Positions 11,921 to 19,271 are shown, counted from the first letter of the stretch. The stretch: 33,378 nt of DNA from Betaproteobacteria bacterium HGW-Betaproteobacteria-12 (GCA_002842345.1 PHCU01000028.1:1-33378); one strand, 5' to 3'. Numbers and translations: made by a program. The notes: a model not told the origin generated them from the letters alone.

Positions 11921-12274
11921 TCAGGCGCGGGCGAACCAGTTGGGACGTTCGGGCAAAGCGGACGCAGCCGAGGACAGCGCACCGGGCGGCCGGGAAATGA
12001 CGAACGAAAGGCCGCTGGCCAAAGGCAAGCTGATGTCGGCAAAAAGCGCCACGACGCCGCCGGCATGGCAGGGACCGCAGTCGTTGTCGATACTGCCGGC
12101 AAGATCGCCGTCCGGAAGCGCATCAGGTTCGGCATCGGCATGGTGCTCGTGTTCGTGATGGCCGAAGTGTTGCGTGCCGGCATCGCTTTCGTGCTGGCAA
12201 TAGACGGCCGCTGCCGCCCAGGAGAACTGGAGCGGCAGGAAAATGATCAGGAAGATGGCAAGCCAGCGACGCAT
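11921..12274 (-). CDS. CzcI-like small His-rich exported protein heading the efflux operon
   Basis: A 117-aa protein beginning with a signal peptide (MRRWLAIFLIIFLPLQFSWA) followed by AAAVYCQHE and HFGHHEHEHHADAEPD. This start, the YCQHE motif and the HFGHHEHEHH cluster are typical of CzcI/CnrI-like leader proteins encoded just before czcCBA operons in betaproteobacteria. Those proteins are exported and linked to regulation or metal handling, but their exact role is poorly defined. A second region has CGPCHAGG (a Cys pair) in the mature part. The start is ATG 12274; a longer in-frame reading up to 12823 crosses cowN and is rejected. A TATAGT lies about 10 bases before the ATG, too close for an ordinary leader. 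Confidence 0.8.
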   Translation of the reverse strand: MRRWLAIFLIIFLPLQFSWAAAAVYCQHESDAGTQHFGHHEHEHHADAEPDALPDGDLAGSIDNDCGPCHAGGVVALFADISLPLASGLSFVISRPPGALSSAASALPERPNWFARA

Positions 12275-12342
12275 GGGGCGGACTATAGCCGACGGAGCGG
12301 CGATCCGAAACCCGCCTGAATCAAAACTTCGCACCGGCGTCC

Positions 12343-12660
12343 TCAGCAGCATTCCGCCTCGACCTGCAGCAGCAGCGCCAGTGCCGCCGTGTCGCCACAG
12401 TCCTCGAACAGCTCGCGGATTTGGTTGATATGCGCATGGACCAGGAACAGGTCGTCCGGTGCCGGCCCGCTGGGCGGCTGGCGCTTGGCCATGACGTACT
12501 GCCAGAAGGCGCGCTCGTCGCCGGCGGCCGGCAGGTTGCGCTCGATGCAGTCGATCAGGCGGCGGGCATTGCCGGCGCAATTGATACCGGCAAAGCTGAG
12601 GTAGCGGTCGGTCTTCTGCCGGCACGGGCAGTCGGCGGCGGGCGAGGTGGTGGCGTCCAT
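12343..12660 (-). CDS. cowN: N2-fixation-sustaining protein CowN
   Basis: CowN lets nitrogenase work in the presence of carbon monoxide by protecting the enzyme from CO inhibition. The 105-aa product carries the family pattern: RYLSFAGINCAGNARRLIDCIE, an aromatic FWQYVMAK block, PDDLFLVHAHINQIRELFEDCGD and the C-terminal EAECC. The N-terminus has about 15 extra residues including a CPC motif (ADCPCRQK) that I do not associate with the family. ATG 12660 is preferred over 12684 because GGAG lies six bases upstream. It starts 33 bases after the CooA-like regulator on the same strand, so the two are probably one transcript. No nif genes are in the window, so the diazotrophy it implies is inference. 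Confidence 0.88.
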   Translation of the reverse strand: MDATTSPAADCPCRQKTDRYLSFAGINCAGNARRLIDCIERNLPAAGDERAFWQYVMAKRQPPSGPAPDDLFLVHAHINQIRELFEDCGDTAALALLLQVEAECC

Positions 12661-12693
12661 GTCTTTCTCCGGGGTCGGCAACATGGCACCACT

Positions 12694-13383
12694 CTAGCCG
12701 CGTGGCGCCGGCCTTTCCGTCGGCTGGCCGACACTTTCCGGACAATATTCGGCCAGCACCGCCAGCGAGCGCACGCGCAGGCTGCGCCGGCCGTGGCGCT
12801 GCAGCAGCCCTTCCCGCTCCCACTGGTTGAGCAGCGAGGACACGGTCTGCCGGGTGCTGCCGAGCAGGCTGGCGATGTCCTCGGTGCCGAGGTCGAGCGG
12901 TATCAGCCAGCCGTCATCGGTCGGCTGGCCGCGGCGTTCGGCCAGGCCGAGCAGGAAGCGGGCGAGGCGGGCCGGCACCTCGCGGAAGGCCAGATCCTCG
13001 ATCAGATGCACGGCATTGGCCAGCAGCCGGCCGAGCACCCGCATCATCACCGGGGTGATGGACGGATCGCTGGCCAGCCGGCGGGCGAAGGTCGGCGTGT
13101 CGATGACGTTCAGCACGCTATCGGCCACCGCCGCGACGTAGGTCGGCGTATGCGTCGTGTAGATGTCGCCCGGGCCGAGGAAACTCAGGCTCAGTTCGCG
13201 GTTCTCGCCGGCCAGGTAGACGCGCAGGCGCCCCGATTCGACGACGAAAACCTGGTCGCGGGCGCTGGCCGGCGTCGCCAGCAGGCAGCCCCGAACGACC
13301 TCGCGACGGGCGAAGCCGCTGAGCAGGCCGGGCGGGATCGGCGATCCTGCCGGCGGGTGATGAAGGTGGTTGGCAGCATCCAT
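12694..13383 (-). CDS. CRP/FNR-family regulator resembling CO sensor CooA
   Basis: A 229-aa dimeric transcription activator type: N-terminal effector domain, long dimer helix, C-terminal winged HTH (EDIASLLGSTRQTVSSLLNQWEREGLL). The effector domain follows R. rubrum CooA closely as I remember it: GRLRVYLAGENRELSLSFLGPGDIYTTHT against CooA GRLRVYLVGEEREISLFYLTSGDMFCMHS. CooA His77, the ferrous heme ligand displaced or retained during CO signalling, corresponds to His78 here; Cys75, the ferric ligand, is Thr76. The N-terminus, which supplies a heme ligand (Pro2) in CooA, is MDAANHLHHPP, with three histidines. There is no FNR cysteine set. Linkage to cowN supports CO sensing. Alternatives are an NO or other small-molecule sensor of the same superfamily. 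Whether it binds heme cannot be seen, so no symbol is given. Confidence 0.82.
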   Translation of the reverse strand: MDAANHLHHPPAGSPIPPGLLSGFARREVVRGCLLATPASARDQVFVVESGRLRVYLAGENRELSLSFLGPGDIYTTHTPTYVAAVADSVLNVIDTPTFARRLASDPSITPVMMRVLGRLLANAVHLIEDLAFREVPARLARFLLGLAERRGQPTDDGWLIPLDLGTEDIASLLGSTRQTVSSLLNQWEREGLLQRHGRRSLRVRSLAVLAEYCPESVGQPTERPAPRG

Positions 13384-13422
13384 GCCCGCCTCGAAGCAAG
13401 AGCAGGACCACGCATCGCTCGC

Positions 13423-13436
13423 GTCAAATCAATGAC
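13423..13436. promoter_or_regulatory. Candidate operator GTCA-N6-TGAC before the CooA-like regulator
   Basis: GTCA (13423-13426) and TGAC (13433-13436) form a perfect dyad with a 6-base spacer, centred 46 bases before the ATG of the regulator at 13383. CRP-family dimers bind dyads with a 6-base spacer, and CooA sites are known with half-sites close to TGTCA. This matches four of five bases per half. On the minus strand TTGACG overlaps the dyad as a possible -35, the arrangement of class II activation; no good -10 is apparent. Confidence 0.5.
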
Positions 13437-13478
13437 TTGGCTGGCTCCGGCGTGTCGGAATCACGACAAGTCGCTGGT

Positions 13479-14327
13479 TCAGACAGCGACCAGGGTCTGC
13501 CGCCCGTACCATTCCTCGCCGGCCGGCAGACTGACCGCTTGGCGGGCGATGGCGGCCTCGACGCAGAGCATCTGCCGCCAGCCGTCGGCCGGCATGTCGG
13601 CCATGCCGGCACAGCCCTCGACCCAGGGATTCCACACCACGACATCGGGGAAGCCCTGGCACTGGATGCCCAGGCTGTGATTGCCGGCCTTCAGCAACTG
13701 CGGCCGTTTGACGTCGTGATAGACGCGGTCGAGCGGCGCATCGACGATGACTTCGGTACCACTGTCGCGGATGATCCGGTCGCCATTGGCAGCGTCGCGG
13801 TATTCGTAGCCGTAGAGCCCCTCGAGCGCCGCATCCTCGACCTGGACCAAGCGCAGGTAGGAATGCAGGGCGCCGGTGAAGCTGAAGGGCGCGCTGCCGG
13901 TGTTGGTGACGCAGAACTCGACGTCGATGCGATCGGCCTCCAGCATCAGCGTCAGTTCAGCGCGGAAGGCATACGGCCAGAGGGCGCGCGTCGCTTCGTC
14001 GTCGCTGATTTCCAGGGTAACCAGCGCGAAGTCGTCAGCGCTGCGTTCGGCCGCCAGAGACCACGGGCGGGTGCGCACGAAACCGTGCTTCGGCAACTCG
14101 CCCATGGCGGAGAACTGCGGAAAGCAGACCGGAATGCCGCCGCGGATGGCGACACTGCCGTCGAACACCGCCTTGTCGGAAAGGAACAGGCGCTCGCGCC
14201 CGTCCGGCATCTTCCAGGACAGCACTTGTGCCCCGAGTTGGCTGATCACGGCACGGGCGCCACGCGGCCCGTTCAGGCGCCAGGCGGCGATGCCCTGGAA
14301 TTCGATGCGTTCAATGGAAGGTTTCAT
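13479..14327 (-). CDS. D-hexose-6-phosphate mutarotase (aldose 1-epimerase family, YeaD-like)
   Basis: A 282-aa cytosolic enzyme predicted to interconvert alpha and beta anomers of hexose 6-phosphates. Family marks are GARAVISQLGAQVLSWKMPDG, RGGIPVCFPQF, HGFVRTRPW, the catalytic histidine region TGALHSYLRL, FPDVVVWNPW and the catalytic glutamate region MLCVEAAIA. The start ATG 14327 has GGAG five bases upstream and overlaps the end of the DUF3301 gene by 17 bases, so the two are cotranscribed. It ends 95 bases before the CooA-like regulator; that gap contains the GTCA-N6-TGAC dyad, which suggests a separate promoter for the regulator. Confidence 0.9.
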   Translation of the reverse strand: MKPSIERIEFQGIAAWRLNGPRGARAVISQLGAQVLSWKMPDGRERLFLSDKAVFDGSVAIRGGIPVCFPQFSAMGELPKHGFVRTRPWSLAAERSADDFALVTLEISDDEATRALWPYAFRAELTLMLEADRIDVEFCVTNTGSAPFSFTGALHSYLRLVQVEDAALEGLYGYEYRDAANGDRIIRDSGTEVIVDAPLDRVYHDVKRPQLLKAGNHSLGIQCQGFPDVVVWNPWVEGCAGMADMPADGWRQMLCVEAAIARQAVSLPAGEEWYGRQTLVAV

Positions 14328-14661
14328 GTTGCTCCGGTGCCTTGGGCACCACATAGAGTTGCGGGCGGATGTGCAGGAACTCGACGTTGCCGCCGAGCAG
14401 CGTGACGCTGCCGGAACAGCGGTTGTCGCCGGTATCGCTGAATTCAAAGCTATAGACGCGACGCAGGCGGAAATGCCCGGCATCGTTGCGGGCCGGGCGG
14501 ATCGACAGGCCGACCACGGTTTCGTCGAGGAACTGCAGGCCCTCCTGGGCACAGGCTTTTTGCGCCGCGTGTACGCCGGCTTCGCGGGCCTTGAGCGTAT
14601 CGAACCAGAACCAGATGGCAGCGGCGATGGCGGCAATCACCAGTATTTCGAGGAAGTCCAT
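14311..14661 (-). CDS. DUF3301 single-pass membrane protein
   Basis: A 116-aa protein with one N-terminal membrane helix (FLEILVIAAIAAAIWFWFDTL) and a cytosolic remainder containing KAREAGVHAAQKACAQEGLQFLDETVV and RRVYSFEFSDTGDNR. This is the DUF3301 layout: a small anchored protein in proteobacteria of unknown function. Start ATG 14661 has only a weak GGCGG directly upstream. Its 3' end overlaps the mutarotase start by 17 bases. It is divergent from the PilZ-like gene with about 80 bases between the starts. Confidence 0.85.
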   Translation of the reverse strand: MDFLEILVIAAIAAAIWFWFDTLKAREAGVHAAQKACAQEGLQFLDETVVGLSIRPARNDAGHFRLRRVYSFEFSDTGDNRCSGSVTLLGGNVEFLHIRPQLYVVPKAPEQHETFH

Positions 14662-14717
14662 CCGCCAAGTATACGGAAAGGAGGAAATACGCCACGGAAA
14701 ATGAACCGGATTTGCTG

Positions 14718-14723
14718 GATAAT
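14718..14723 (+). promoter_or_regulatory. Candidate -10 (GATAAT) for the PilZ-like gene
   Basis: GATAAT stands 19 bases before the proposed start at 14743. Similar GATAAT elements precede the OsmC-YcaO and ArsC-like genes in this window. No clear -35 is visible. If used, the leader would be only about 12 bases long. Confidence 0.3.
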
Positions 14724-14742
14724 GCGAACGTCAAAAAATGCC

Positions 14743-16272
14743 ATGATGTTGATGAACTCTCCGCTGCAACGCCTGCGCGATCTCCTGCCGTTTTCCCTGC
14801 CGCATTCCGAAGACCGCGAACCGGTTTCGGCGAGCCGCCTGCCGGAATCGACGGGACTGGCGCCGCTGGTCGCCATCGCCCGGCTGAGCGACGAAGTAGT
14901 GCCGGCCATCGGCCGCCAGAGCAACCTGCACATGCGCTTCAAGCTGCTGGAAGAGGCCCGGCACGAGGCCGAACAGGCCCTGCCGGCCCTGGAGCGGCAG
15001 ATTGGCGAGGCGACCCTGCCGCTGCCGAAGTCGGCGACCACCGCCGCCTTGCAAGCCGACAACCTGCTCAAGCGTCTGGCCCAGGCGTACGTGGACATCG
15101 CCCGCAGCATTTTCCGCAACCACCACGCAACCCTCGCCCACCTGCTGCATCGCGCCACCGAACGGGCCATGGCCGTGCTCGCCCGGCGGCAATTGCTGGC
15201 CGGACGCGCCTACGCCGCCCCGTCGGCGAATTCCTGGCTGTTGCTGCACGAGCTCTACCGGATGACCTGCGACCCGCGCAGCAAACCGCTCAATGGCGAA
15301 ACGGCGCCGATCGAGCATGAATATCTCGGCGCCCTGCTGTTCGCCTTTCTCGAACCGAACAAACTGCCGCGCAACGAACTCGACAGCGTCCATGCCTGCA
15401 CTCAGCAGCTCGCGGCCTATGCCGTCATCGCCGAGGCCACCTCCGAAGCCCTGGCCCGCAAAAATGCCGATGCCTGCTTCCTGATTCGTTCCGAAGAAGG
15501 CAACGCCGGCTTTCCGCTGACCCGCCTGCCGGCCGAAAGCCCGTTCTCCGGCGGGCTGATCGTCGACTGCTCGCAAGTGCTGGCGGCCCTCGACCGCAAT
15601 ATTGCCCGGCAGCCGGGCAAGCCGGTACAGCCTGACCTCGATGCGCCGCTGGCGCTGCTGCAGACCTTGCGTGTCGCGCTCGTCGGGCGTAGCGCCCGGC
15701 GTTTCAGCCGCAGCAAATTCCGGCCGCGCGCCGATCTGGTCGGCGGCCTCGACCAGGTGATCAGCTTTCTCGACGGCAACACCTTCTCCCGCCGCGCCCA
15801 CGACGCTACCTACCGGCAGGAATCGCGCAACTTCGCGCCGAGCGAATGGTCGCTGATCGATGAAAGCCCCGACGGTTTCCTGGTCCGTTTCATCAAGGGC
15901 GAGAAATGCCAGTTCGGCGCCGGCGACATCGTTGCCCTGCAACCGCGCGAGTCGAGCCGCATCCACGTCTGCCTGGTACGCCGCATTTCCGCCAACCGCA
16001 ATCGGCTGGAACTCGGCCTGCAACTGCTGTCGCCGCAGGTCAGCGTGGTCAGCCTGCCGAACGGCAGCGCCGCCGGCATGCGCGCCATCTTCCTGCACAG
16101 CCTGCCGGCCTATGGCCGCTTCTCCGGCCTGGTTATCGCCCCGGGCAAGCTCAACGGCAGCACGCAACTCAGTTTCAACACGCTCGGCCGCAGCATCGAA
16201 AGACGTGTCGGCAAGACCCTGGAAGCCAACGAGGGGCTAGAATTCGTCACCCTCGAACCGCTGCCCCACTAG
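14743..16272 (+). CDS. PilZ-like domain protein of unknown role
   Basis: A protein of about 509 aa. The N-terminal 330 residues are helical and unrecognised (LQRLRDLLPFSLPHSE; LLKRLAQAYVDIARSIFRNHHATLAHLLHRATERAM). The C-terminal part contains RQESR (Arg358-Arg362) followed 10 residues later by DESPDG (Asp373, Ser375, Gly378), matching the c-di-GMP-binding PilZ signature RxxxR and D/NxSxxG, in a beta-rich setting (FLVRFIKGEKCQFGAGDIVAL; HVCLVRRISANRNRLELGLQLL). I infer a c-di-GMP effector; the partner is unknown. The start is uncertain: the frame is open well upstream, and ATGs at 14701, 14722, 14743, 14746 and 14752 are all possible. AGGAGG at 14679-14684 is too far from any of them. It runs 6 bases short of rlmJ. 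Confidence 0.7.
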   Translation: MMLMNSPLQRLRDLLPFSLPHSEDREPVSASRLPESTGLAPLVAIARLSDEVVPAIGRQSNLHMRFKLLEEARHEAEQALPALERQIGEATLPLPKSATTAALQADNLLKRLAQAYVDIARSIFRNHHATLAHLLHRATERAMAVLARRQLLAGRAYAAPSANSWLLLHELYRMTCDPRSKPLNGETAPIEHEYLGALLFAFLEPNKLPRNELDSVHACTQQLAAYAVIAEATSEALARKNADACFLIRSEEGNAGFPLTRLPAESPFSGGLIVDCSQVLAALDRNIARQPGKPVQPDLDAPLALLQTLRVALVGRSARRFSRSKFRPRADLVGGLDQVISFLDGNTFSRRAHDATYRQESRNFAPSEWSLIDESPDGFLVRFIKGEKCQFGAGDIVALQPRESSRIHVCLVRRISANRNRLELGLQLLSPQVSVVSLPNGSAAGMRAIFLHSLPAYGRFSGLVIAPGKLNGSTQLSFNTLGRSIERRVGKTLEANEGLEFVTLEPLPH

Positions 16273-16278
16273 GCTCAA

Positions 16279-17124
16279 ATGCTCAGCTACCGCCATGCCT
16301 TCCACGCCGGCAACCACGCCGACGTGCTGAAACACCTGATCCTGATCCAGATCGCCCAGTACCTGGGTGAAAAGCCGACGCCCTTCTGGATCATCGACAC
16401 CCATGCCGGTGCCGGGCATTACGCCCTTGACTCGGCACATGCCAGCAAACTGGCCGAATACCGCGACGGCATCGGCCGCCTGTGGGAGGCCAAAGGCTTG
16501 CCGCCGGCCGCCGCCGACTACGTCGACTTCATCCGCCTGCAGAACCCGGACGGCCAGTTGCGCCACTACCCCGGTTCACCCTGGCTGGCCAGCCAGTTGC
16601 TGCGCGAAACCGACCGCCTGCGCCTCTACGAACTACACAGCAGCGACGTCAAGCTGCTGCAGGAATGCTTCTGCAACGGCGGCCGCCAGATCATGGTCAC
16701 CGCCGGCGATGGCTTCGCCGGCCTGAAGGCCGTCCTGCCACCGCCGCCGCGCCGCGCCCTGGTCCTCATCGACCCGTCCTACGAGACGCGCGACGACTAC
16801 GCCAATGTGCTCAAGGGCCTGCAGGACGCCCTGAAGCGCTTCCCCACCGGCACCTACGCGCTGTGGTATCCGATGCTGTCGAAGCCGGAGTCGGTCAAGC
16901 TGCCCGGCCGCCTGAAGGCGCTCGGCGCCGACAACTGGCTGCACGCCACGCTGCAGGTCAACGCACCGCCCCGCGACGGCTTCGGCATGTTCGGCAGCGG
17001 TATGTTCATCATCAATCCGCCATGGACGCTGGAGAAGACACTGCACGAGACGCTACCCGTGCTGGTGCCGCTGCTCGCCCAGGGCGAAGGCGCCAAGTAC
17101 TCGCTGGAAAGCGAGTCAACCTAG
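16279..17124 (+). CDS. rlmJ: 23S rRNA (adenine(2030)-N(6))-methyltransferase RlmJ
   Basis: RlmJ methylates N6 of A2030 in 23S rRNA using S-adenosylmethionine. The 281-aa product starts with the diagnostic MLSYRHAFHAGNHADVLKH, then FWIIDTHAGAGHY (SAM site), YPGSPWLASQLLRETDRL, and the catalytic motif IDPSYETRDDY around Asp165. This motif is DPSY rather than DPPY, an accepted variant for N6-adenine methyltransferases. It closes with NPPWTLEKTLHETLPVL. It begins 6 bases after the PilZ-like gene and probably shares its transcript. Its last 9 bases overlap the end of the convergent MazG-like gene. Confidence 0.95.
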   Translation: MLSYRHAFHAGNHADVLKHLILIQIAQYLGEKPTPFWIIDTHAGAGHYALDSAHASKLAEYRDGIGRLWEAKGLPPAAADYVDFIRLQNPDGQLRHYPGSPWLASQLLRETDRLRLYELHSSDVKLLQECFCNGGRQIMVTAGDGFAGLKAVLPPPPRRALVLIDPSYETRDDYANVLKGLQDALKRFPTGTYALWYPMLSKPESVKLPGRLKALGADNWLHATLQVNAPPRDGFGMFGSGMFIINPPWTLEKTLHETLPVLVPLLAQGEGAKYSLESEST

Positions 17125-17472
17125 CTCGGTGTATTTGGCGCGCGAGCCGCGCGCCTTGGCGACCGGGTATTTTTCACCGTTCTTGAGCAGTTTGGCCTGC
17201 GCCGCGGCCAGCAGGTCGATACCGGCGTTATCGGCGATCAGCAGCAGGTAGAGCAGGATGTCGGCGCATTCGTCGCGCAAGGCCTCCGCTGCCAGTGCAT
17301 CGCCCGGCAGCGCATCGATTTCCTGGTCCGTCTTCCACTGCGTCAGTTCGAGCAGTTCGCCGGCTTCCAGGTTGAGCGAGACGATCAGGTTGCGCAGCGA
17401 ATGGAATTGCCGCCAGTCGCGGGCATCGCGGAAGGCCAGCAGTTCGCTGGTCAGGGCTTGCAGGGCGCTCAT
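17116..17472 (-). CDS. MazG-like nucleotide pyrophosphohydrolase
   Basis: A 118-aa all-alpha NTP pyrophosphohydrolase, close to the RS21-C6/dCTPase type. The metal-binding glutamates and aspartate are in LNLEAGELLELTQWK (ExxE) and LRDECADILLYLLLIAD (ExxD), and the conserved tail NGEKYPVAKARGSRAKYTEL is present. Such enzymes hydrolyse non-canonical or excess (d)NTPs to monophosphates. The exact substrate is not visible. It overlaps the rlmJ 3' end tail to tail by 9 bases, so the two transcripts are antisense at their ends. It is divergent from the symporter gene. Confidence 0.9.
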   Translation of the reverse strand: MSALQALTSELLAFRDARDWRQFHSLRNLIVSLNLEAGELLELTQWKTDQEIDALPGDALAAEALRDECADILLYLLLIADNAGIDLLAAAQAKLLKNGEKYPVAKARGSRAKYTELG

Positions 17473-17555
17473 CTTTATTTCCTTATCGACAATGGATCGA
17501 TGATGCCACAGGGCGAGGCCGCTAAAATGATGGCTCCATCCGCCGCCCGCGCCCC

Positions 17556-18803
17556 ATGAAACTCCCTTCGCTCAACCTGCAGATCCTCGCCGGCTGTCTC
17601 GTCGGCATCGCCGGCGGCCTCTGGCTGGCCGCCGAGGGCGCCACGCCGGCGGCACAGAACACGCTGTACGGCGCCAAGCTGCTCGGCAACCTGTTCCTCG
17701 ACCTGCTGCGCATGGTGCTGGTGCCGCTGGTCTTTTCGTCGATCGTCGTTGGCGTCGCCAATCTGCGCGCCCACGACCAGATGCACCGGGTGTGGACGAC
17801 GACGCTGCTCTTCTTCTTCGCCACCATGGGCCTGGCCATCGTCATCGGCTTCGGCGCCGCGCACCTGTTCCGGCCGGGCGACGGCCTGCAGCTGGCGATG
17901 TTCGCCGAGGCAACGCAGAACTTCCAGGCCCGGCAGATGCCGTTGCCCGAGTACATCGCCCAGTTCCTCCGTGGGCTGTTCCAGAATCCGTTCAAGGCGC
18001 TGGCCAACGGCGAGATCCTGGCCATCGTCATCGTCGCGCTGTTCCTCGGCATCGCGCTGGTCGTCGGCGGCGAGCGTTACCGCAATATCCGCAATCTGAT
18101 CGGCGAAGTGCAGGAACTCTGCCTGCGCATCGTCGGCTGGATCATGCACCTGGCGCCCTTCGGCATCGCCGCCCTGCTGCTGCAACTGTTCGCCTCACAG
18201 AAGGGCGAGCTGCTGCTCAGCCTCGGCCACTTCATCGCCGTCGTCACCGGCACCACGCTGTTCCACGGCCTGATCGTGCTGCCGGCCATCCTCTGGGCGA
18301 TCACCCGGATGTCGCCGCGACGCTTCTTCAAGGGCAGCCGCGAAGCGCTGATCACCGCCTTCGCCACCAGTTCGAGCGCCGCCACGCTGCCGGTGTCGCT
18401 GCGCTGCGCCGAGCAGCACCTGCACGTGAAGAAGGATGTCGCCAGTTTCGTCGTGCCGCTCGGGGCGACGATGAACATGGATGGCACGGCGCTGTACGAG
18501 GCAGCGGCGGCCCTGTTCGTCGCCCGCCTGGCCGGCATCGAGCTCGACCTGGCCAGCCAGCTGATCATCTTCTTCGTCGCCATGCTCGGGGCCATCGGCG
18601 CCCCCGGCATTCCCAGCACCGGCATGCTGTCGATGGTGCTGGTGCTCGAATCGGTCGGCCTGCCGACCGAGGCCATCGCCATCCTGCTGCCGATCGACCG
18701 CATCCTCGACACCGTGCGCACGGCGGTCAATGTCGAAGGCGACCTGGTCGGCGCCGTCGTCGTTCAGCAACTGGCCGGCGGCGGCGAGACGGCGACCAGC
18801 TGA
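17556..18803 (+). CDS. Dicarboxylate/amino acid:cation symporter (DAACS family)
   Basis: A 415-aa inner-membrane carrier of the GltP/DctA (SLC1-like) family, bringing in C4-dicarboxylates or acidic amino acids with H+ or Na+. It shows the family signatures: serine-rich re-entrant loop ATSSSAATLPVSL, MNMDGTALYEAAAALF, the second re-entrant loop GAPGIPSTGMLSMVLVLESVGLP, and IDRILDTVRTAVNVEGD with the transport-site Asp/Arg/Asn region. Eight hydrophobic helices are visible. A TAAAAT lies about 28 bases upstream of the ATG, without a clear -35. Substrate cannot be chosen between dicarboxylate and glutamate/aspartate. It ends exactly at the stop of the convergent HxlR gene. Confidence 0.93.
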   Translation: MKLPSLNLQILAGCLVGIAGGLWLAAEGATPAAQNTLYGAKLLGNLFLDLLRMVLVPLVFSSIVVGVANLRAHDQMHRVWTTTLLFFFATMGLAIVIGFGAAHLFRPGDGLQLAMFAEATQNFQARQMPLPEYIAQFLRGLFQNPFKALANGEILAIVIVALFLGIALVVGGERYRNIRNLIGEVQELCLRIVGWIMHLAPFGIAALLLQLFASQKGELLLSLGHFIAVVTGTTLFHGLIVLPAILWAITRMSPRRFFKGSREALITAFATSSSAATLPVSLRCAEQHLHVKKDVASFVVPLGATMNMDGTALYEAAAALFVARLAGIELDLASQLIIFFVAMLGAIGAPGIPSTGMLSMVLVLESVGLPTEAIAILLPIDRILDTVRTAVNVEGDLVGAVVVQQLAGGGETATS

Positions 18804-19136
18804 TCAGCCGCTGCGCCCGAGTTCGTCATCGAGATCCTTGATCTGGCGGATGATGGCGACCAGCCGGCGACCGGCGGTGGTCAGCGCGTATTCGGTGCGC
18901 GGCGGCGTTTCGGCGAAGACCTGCTTGTCGATCAGGCCGTAGTCGCCCAGCTTGCGCAGGCGTTCGCTCAGCACCTTGGTCGAGATGCCGGCGATATGGC
19001 GCTCCAGCGCTCCCGGCCGGCAGACGCCGTCGGCGATGGCGCCGAGCACCGACACCGACCACTTGCAGCCAACCACGTCCTCGAGCTTCTGGTAGCTGCT
19101 CGGTAGGGCCACGGGTGAAATTTTCTTCTTTTCCAT
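18804..19136 (-). CDS. HxlR-family winged-helix regulator
   Basis: A 110-aa DNA-binding protein. The HxlR signature is clear: CKWSVSVLGAIADGVCRPGALERHIAGISTKVLSERLRKLGDYGLI then PPRTEYALTTAGRRLV. Several members sense quinones, aldehydes or thiol stress through a cysteine near the CKW position. The start is taken as ATG 19136; a TTG nine bases earlier (19145), nearer to GGGGTAAG, is possible and would add three residues. It is divergent from the thioredoxin-like gene across about 135 bases containing a matching inverted repeat, so that gene is the likely target. Confidence 0.9.
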   Translation of the reverse strand: MEKKKISPVALPSSYQKLEDVVGCKWSVSVLGAIADGVCRPGALERHIAGISTKVLSERLRKLGDYGLIDKQVFAETPPRTEYALTTAGRRLVAIIRQIKDLDDELGRSG

Positions 19137-19144
19137 AATCAGCA

Positions 19145-19160
19145 ACTTACCCCAATAAGT
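19145..19160. promoter_or_regulatory. Candidate HxlR operator ACTTA-N6-TAAGT
   Basis: A perfect 5-bp inverted repeat with a 6-base spacer lies directly upstream of the HxlR start; with mismatches it extends to about 22 bases. HxlR proteins such as YodB bind dyads with related ACT/AGT half-sites. The position next to its own start suggests autorepression and control of the divergent thioredoxin-like gene 110 bases away. Confidence 0.45.
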
Positions 19161-19271
19161 AACCGGGGCACCGAAAAGTGCCCGCTAACAATCGGCGACA
19201 GGCTCTCCTAGCATGGGTTCAGGCACGGCGGTTCGACTGCCGCGCCAATCCACAGCCTAACGGAGGAAATC

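Noticed and set aside
12275..12300. TATAGT as a promoter for the czcI-like gene
   Set aside because: It lies only about 10 bases before the ATG and has no convincing -35, so it would give a leaderless transcript; not supported enough to list.
13191..13427. Alternative minus-strand frame at the start of the CooA-like regulator
   Set aside because: Out of frame with the regulator; arginine-rich shadow text.
12421..13680. 419-codon plus-strand frame across cowN and the CooA-like gene
   Set aside because: Shadow frame; both minus-strand genes carry clear family motifs and ribosome binding sites or coupling.
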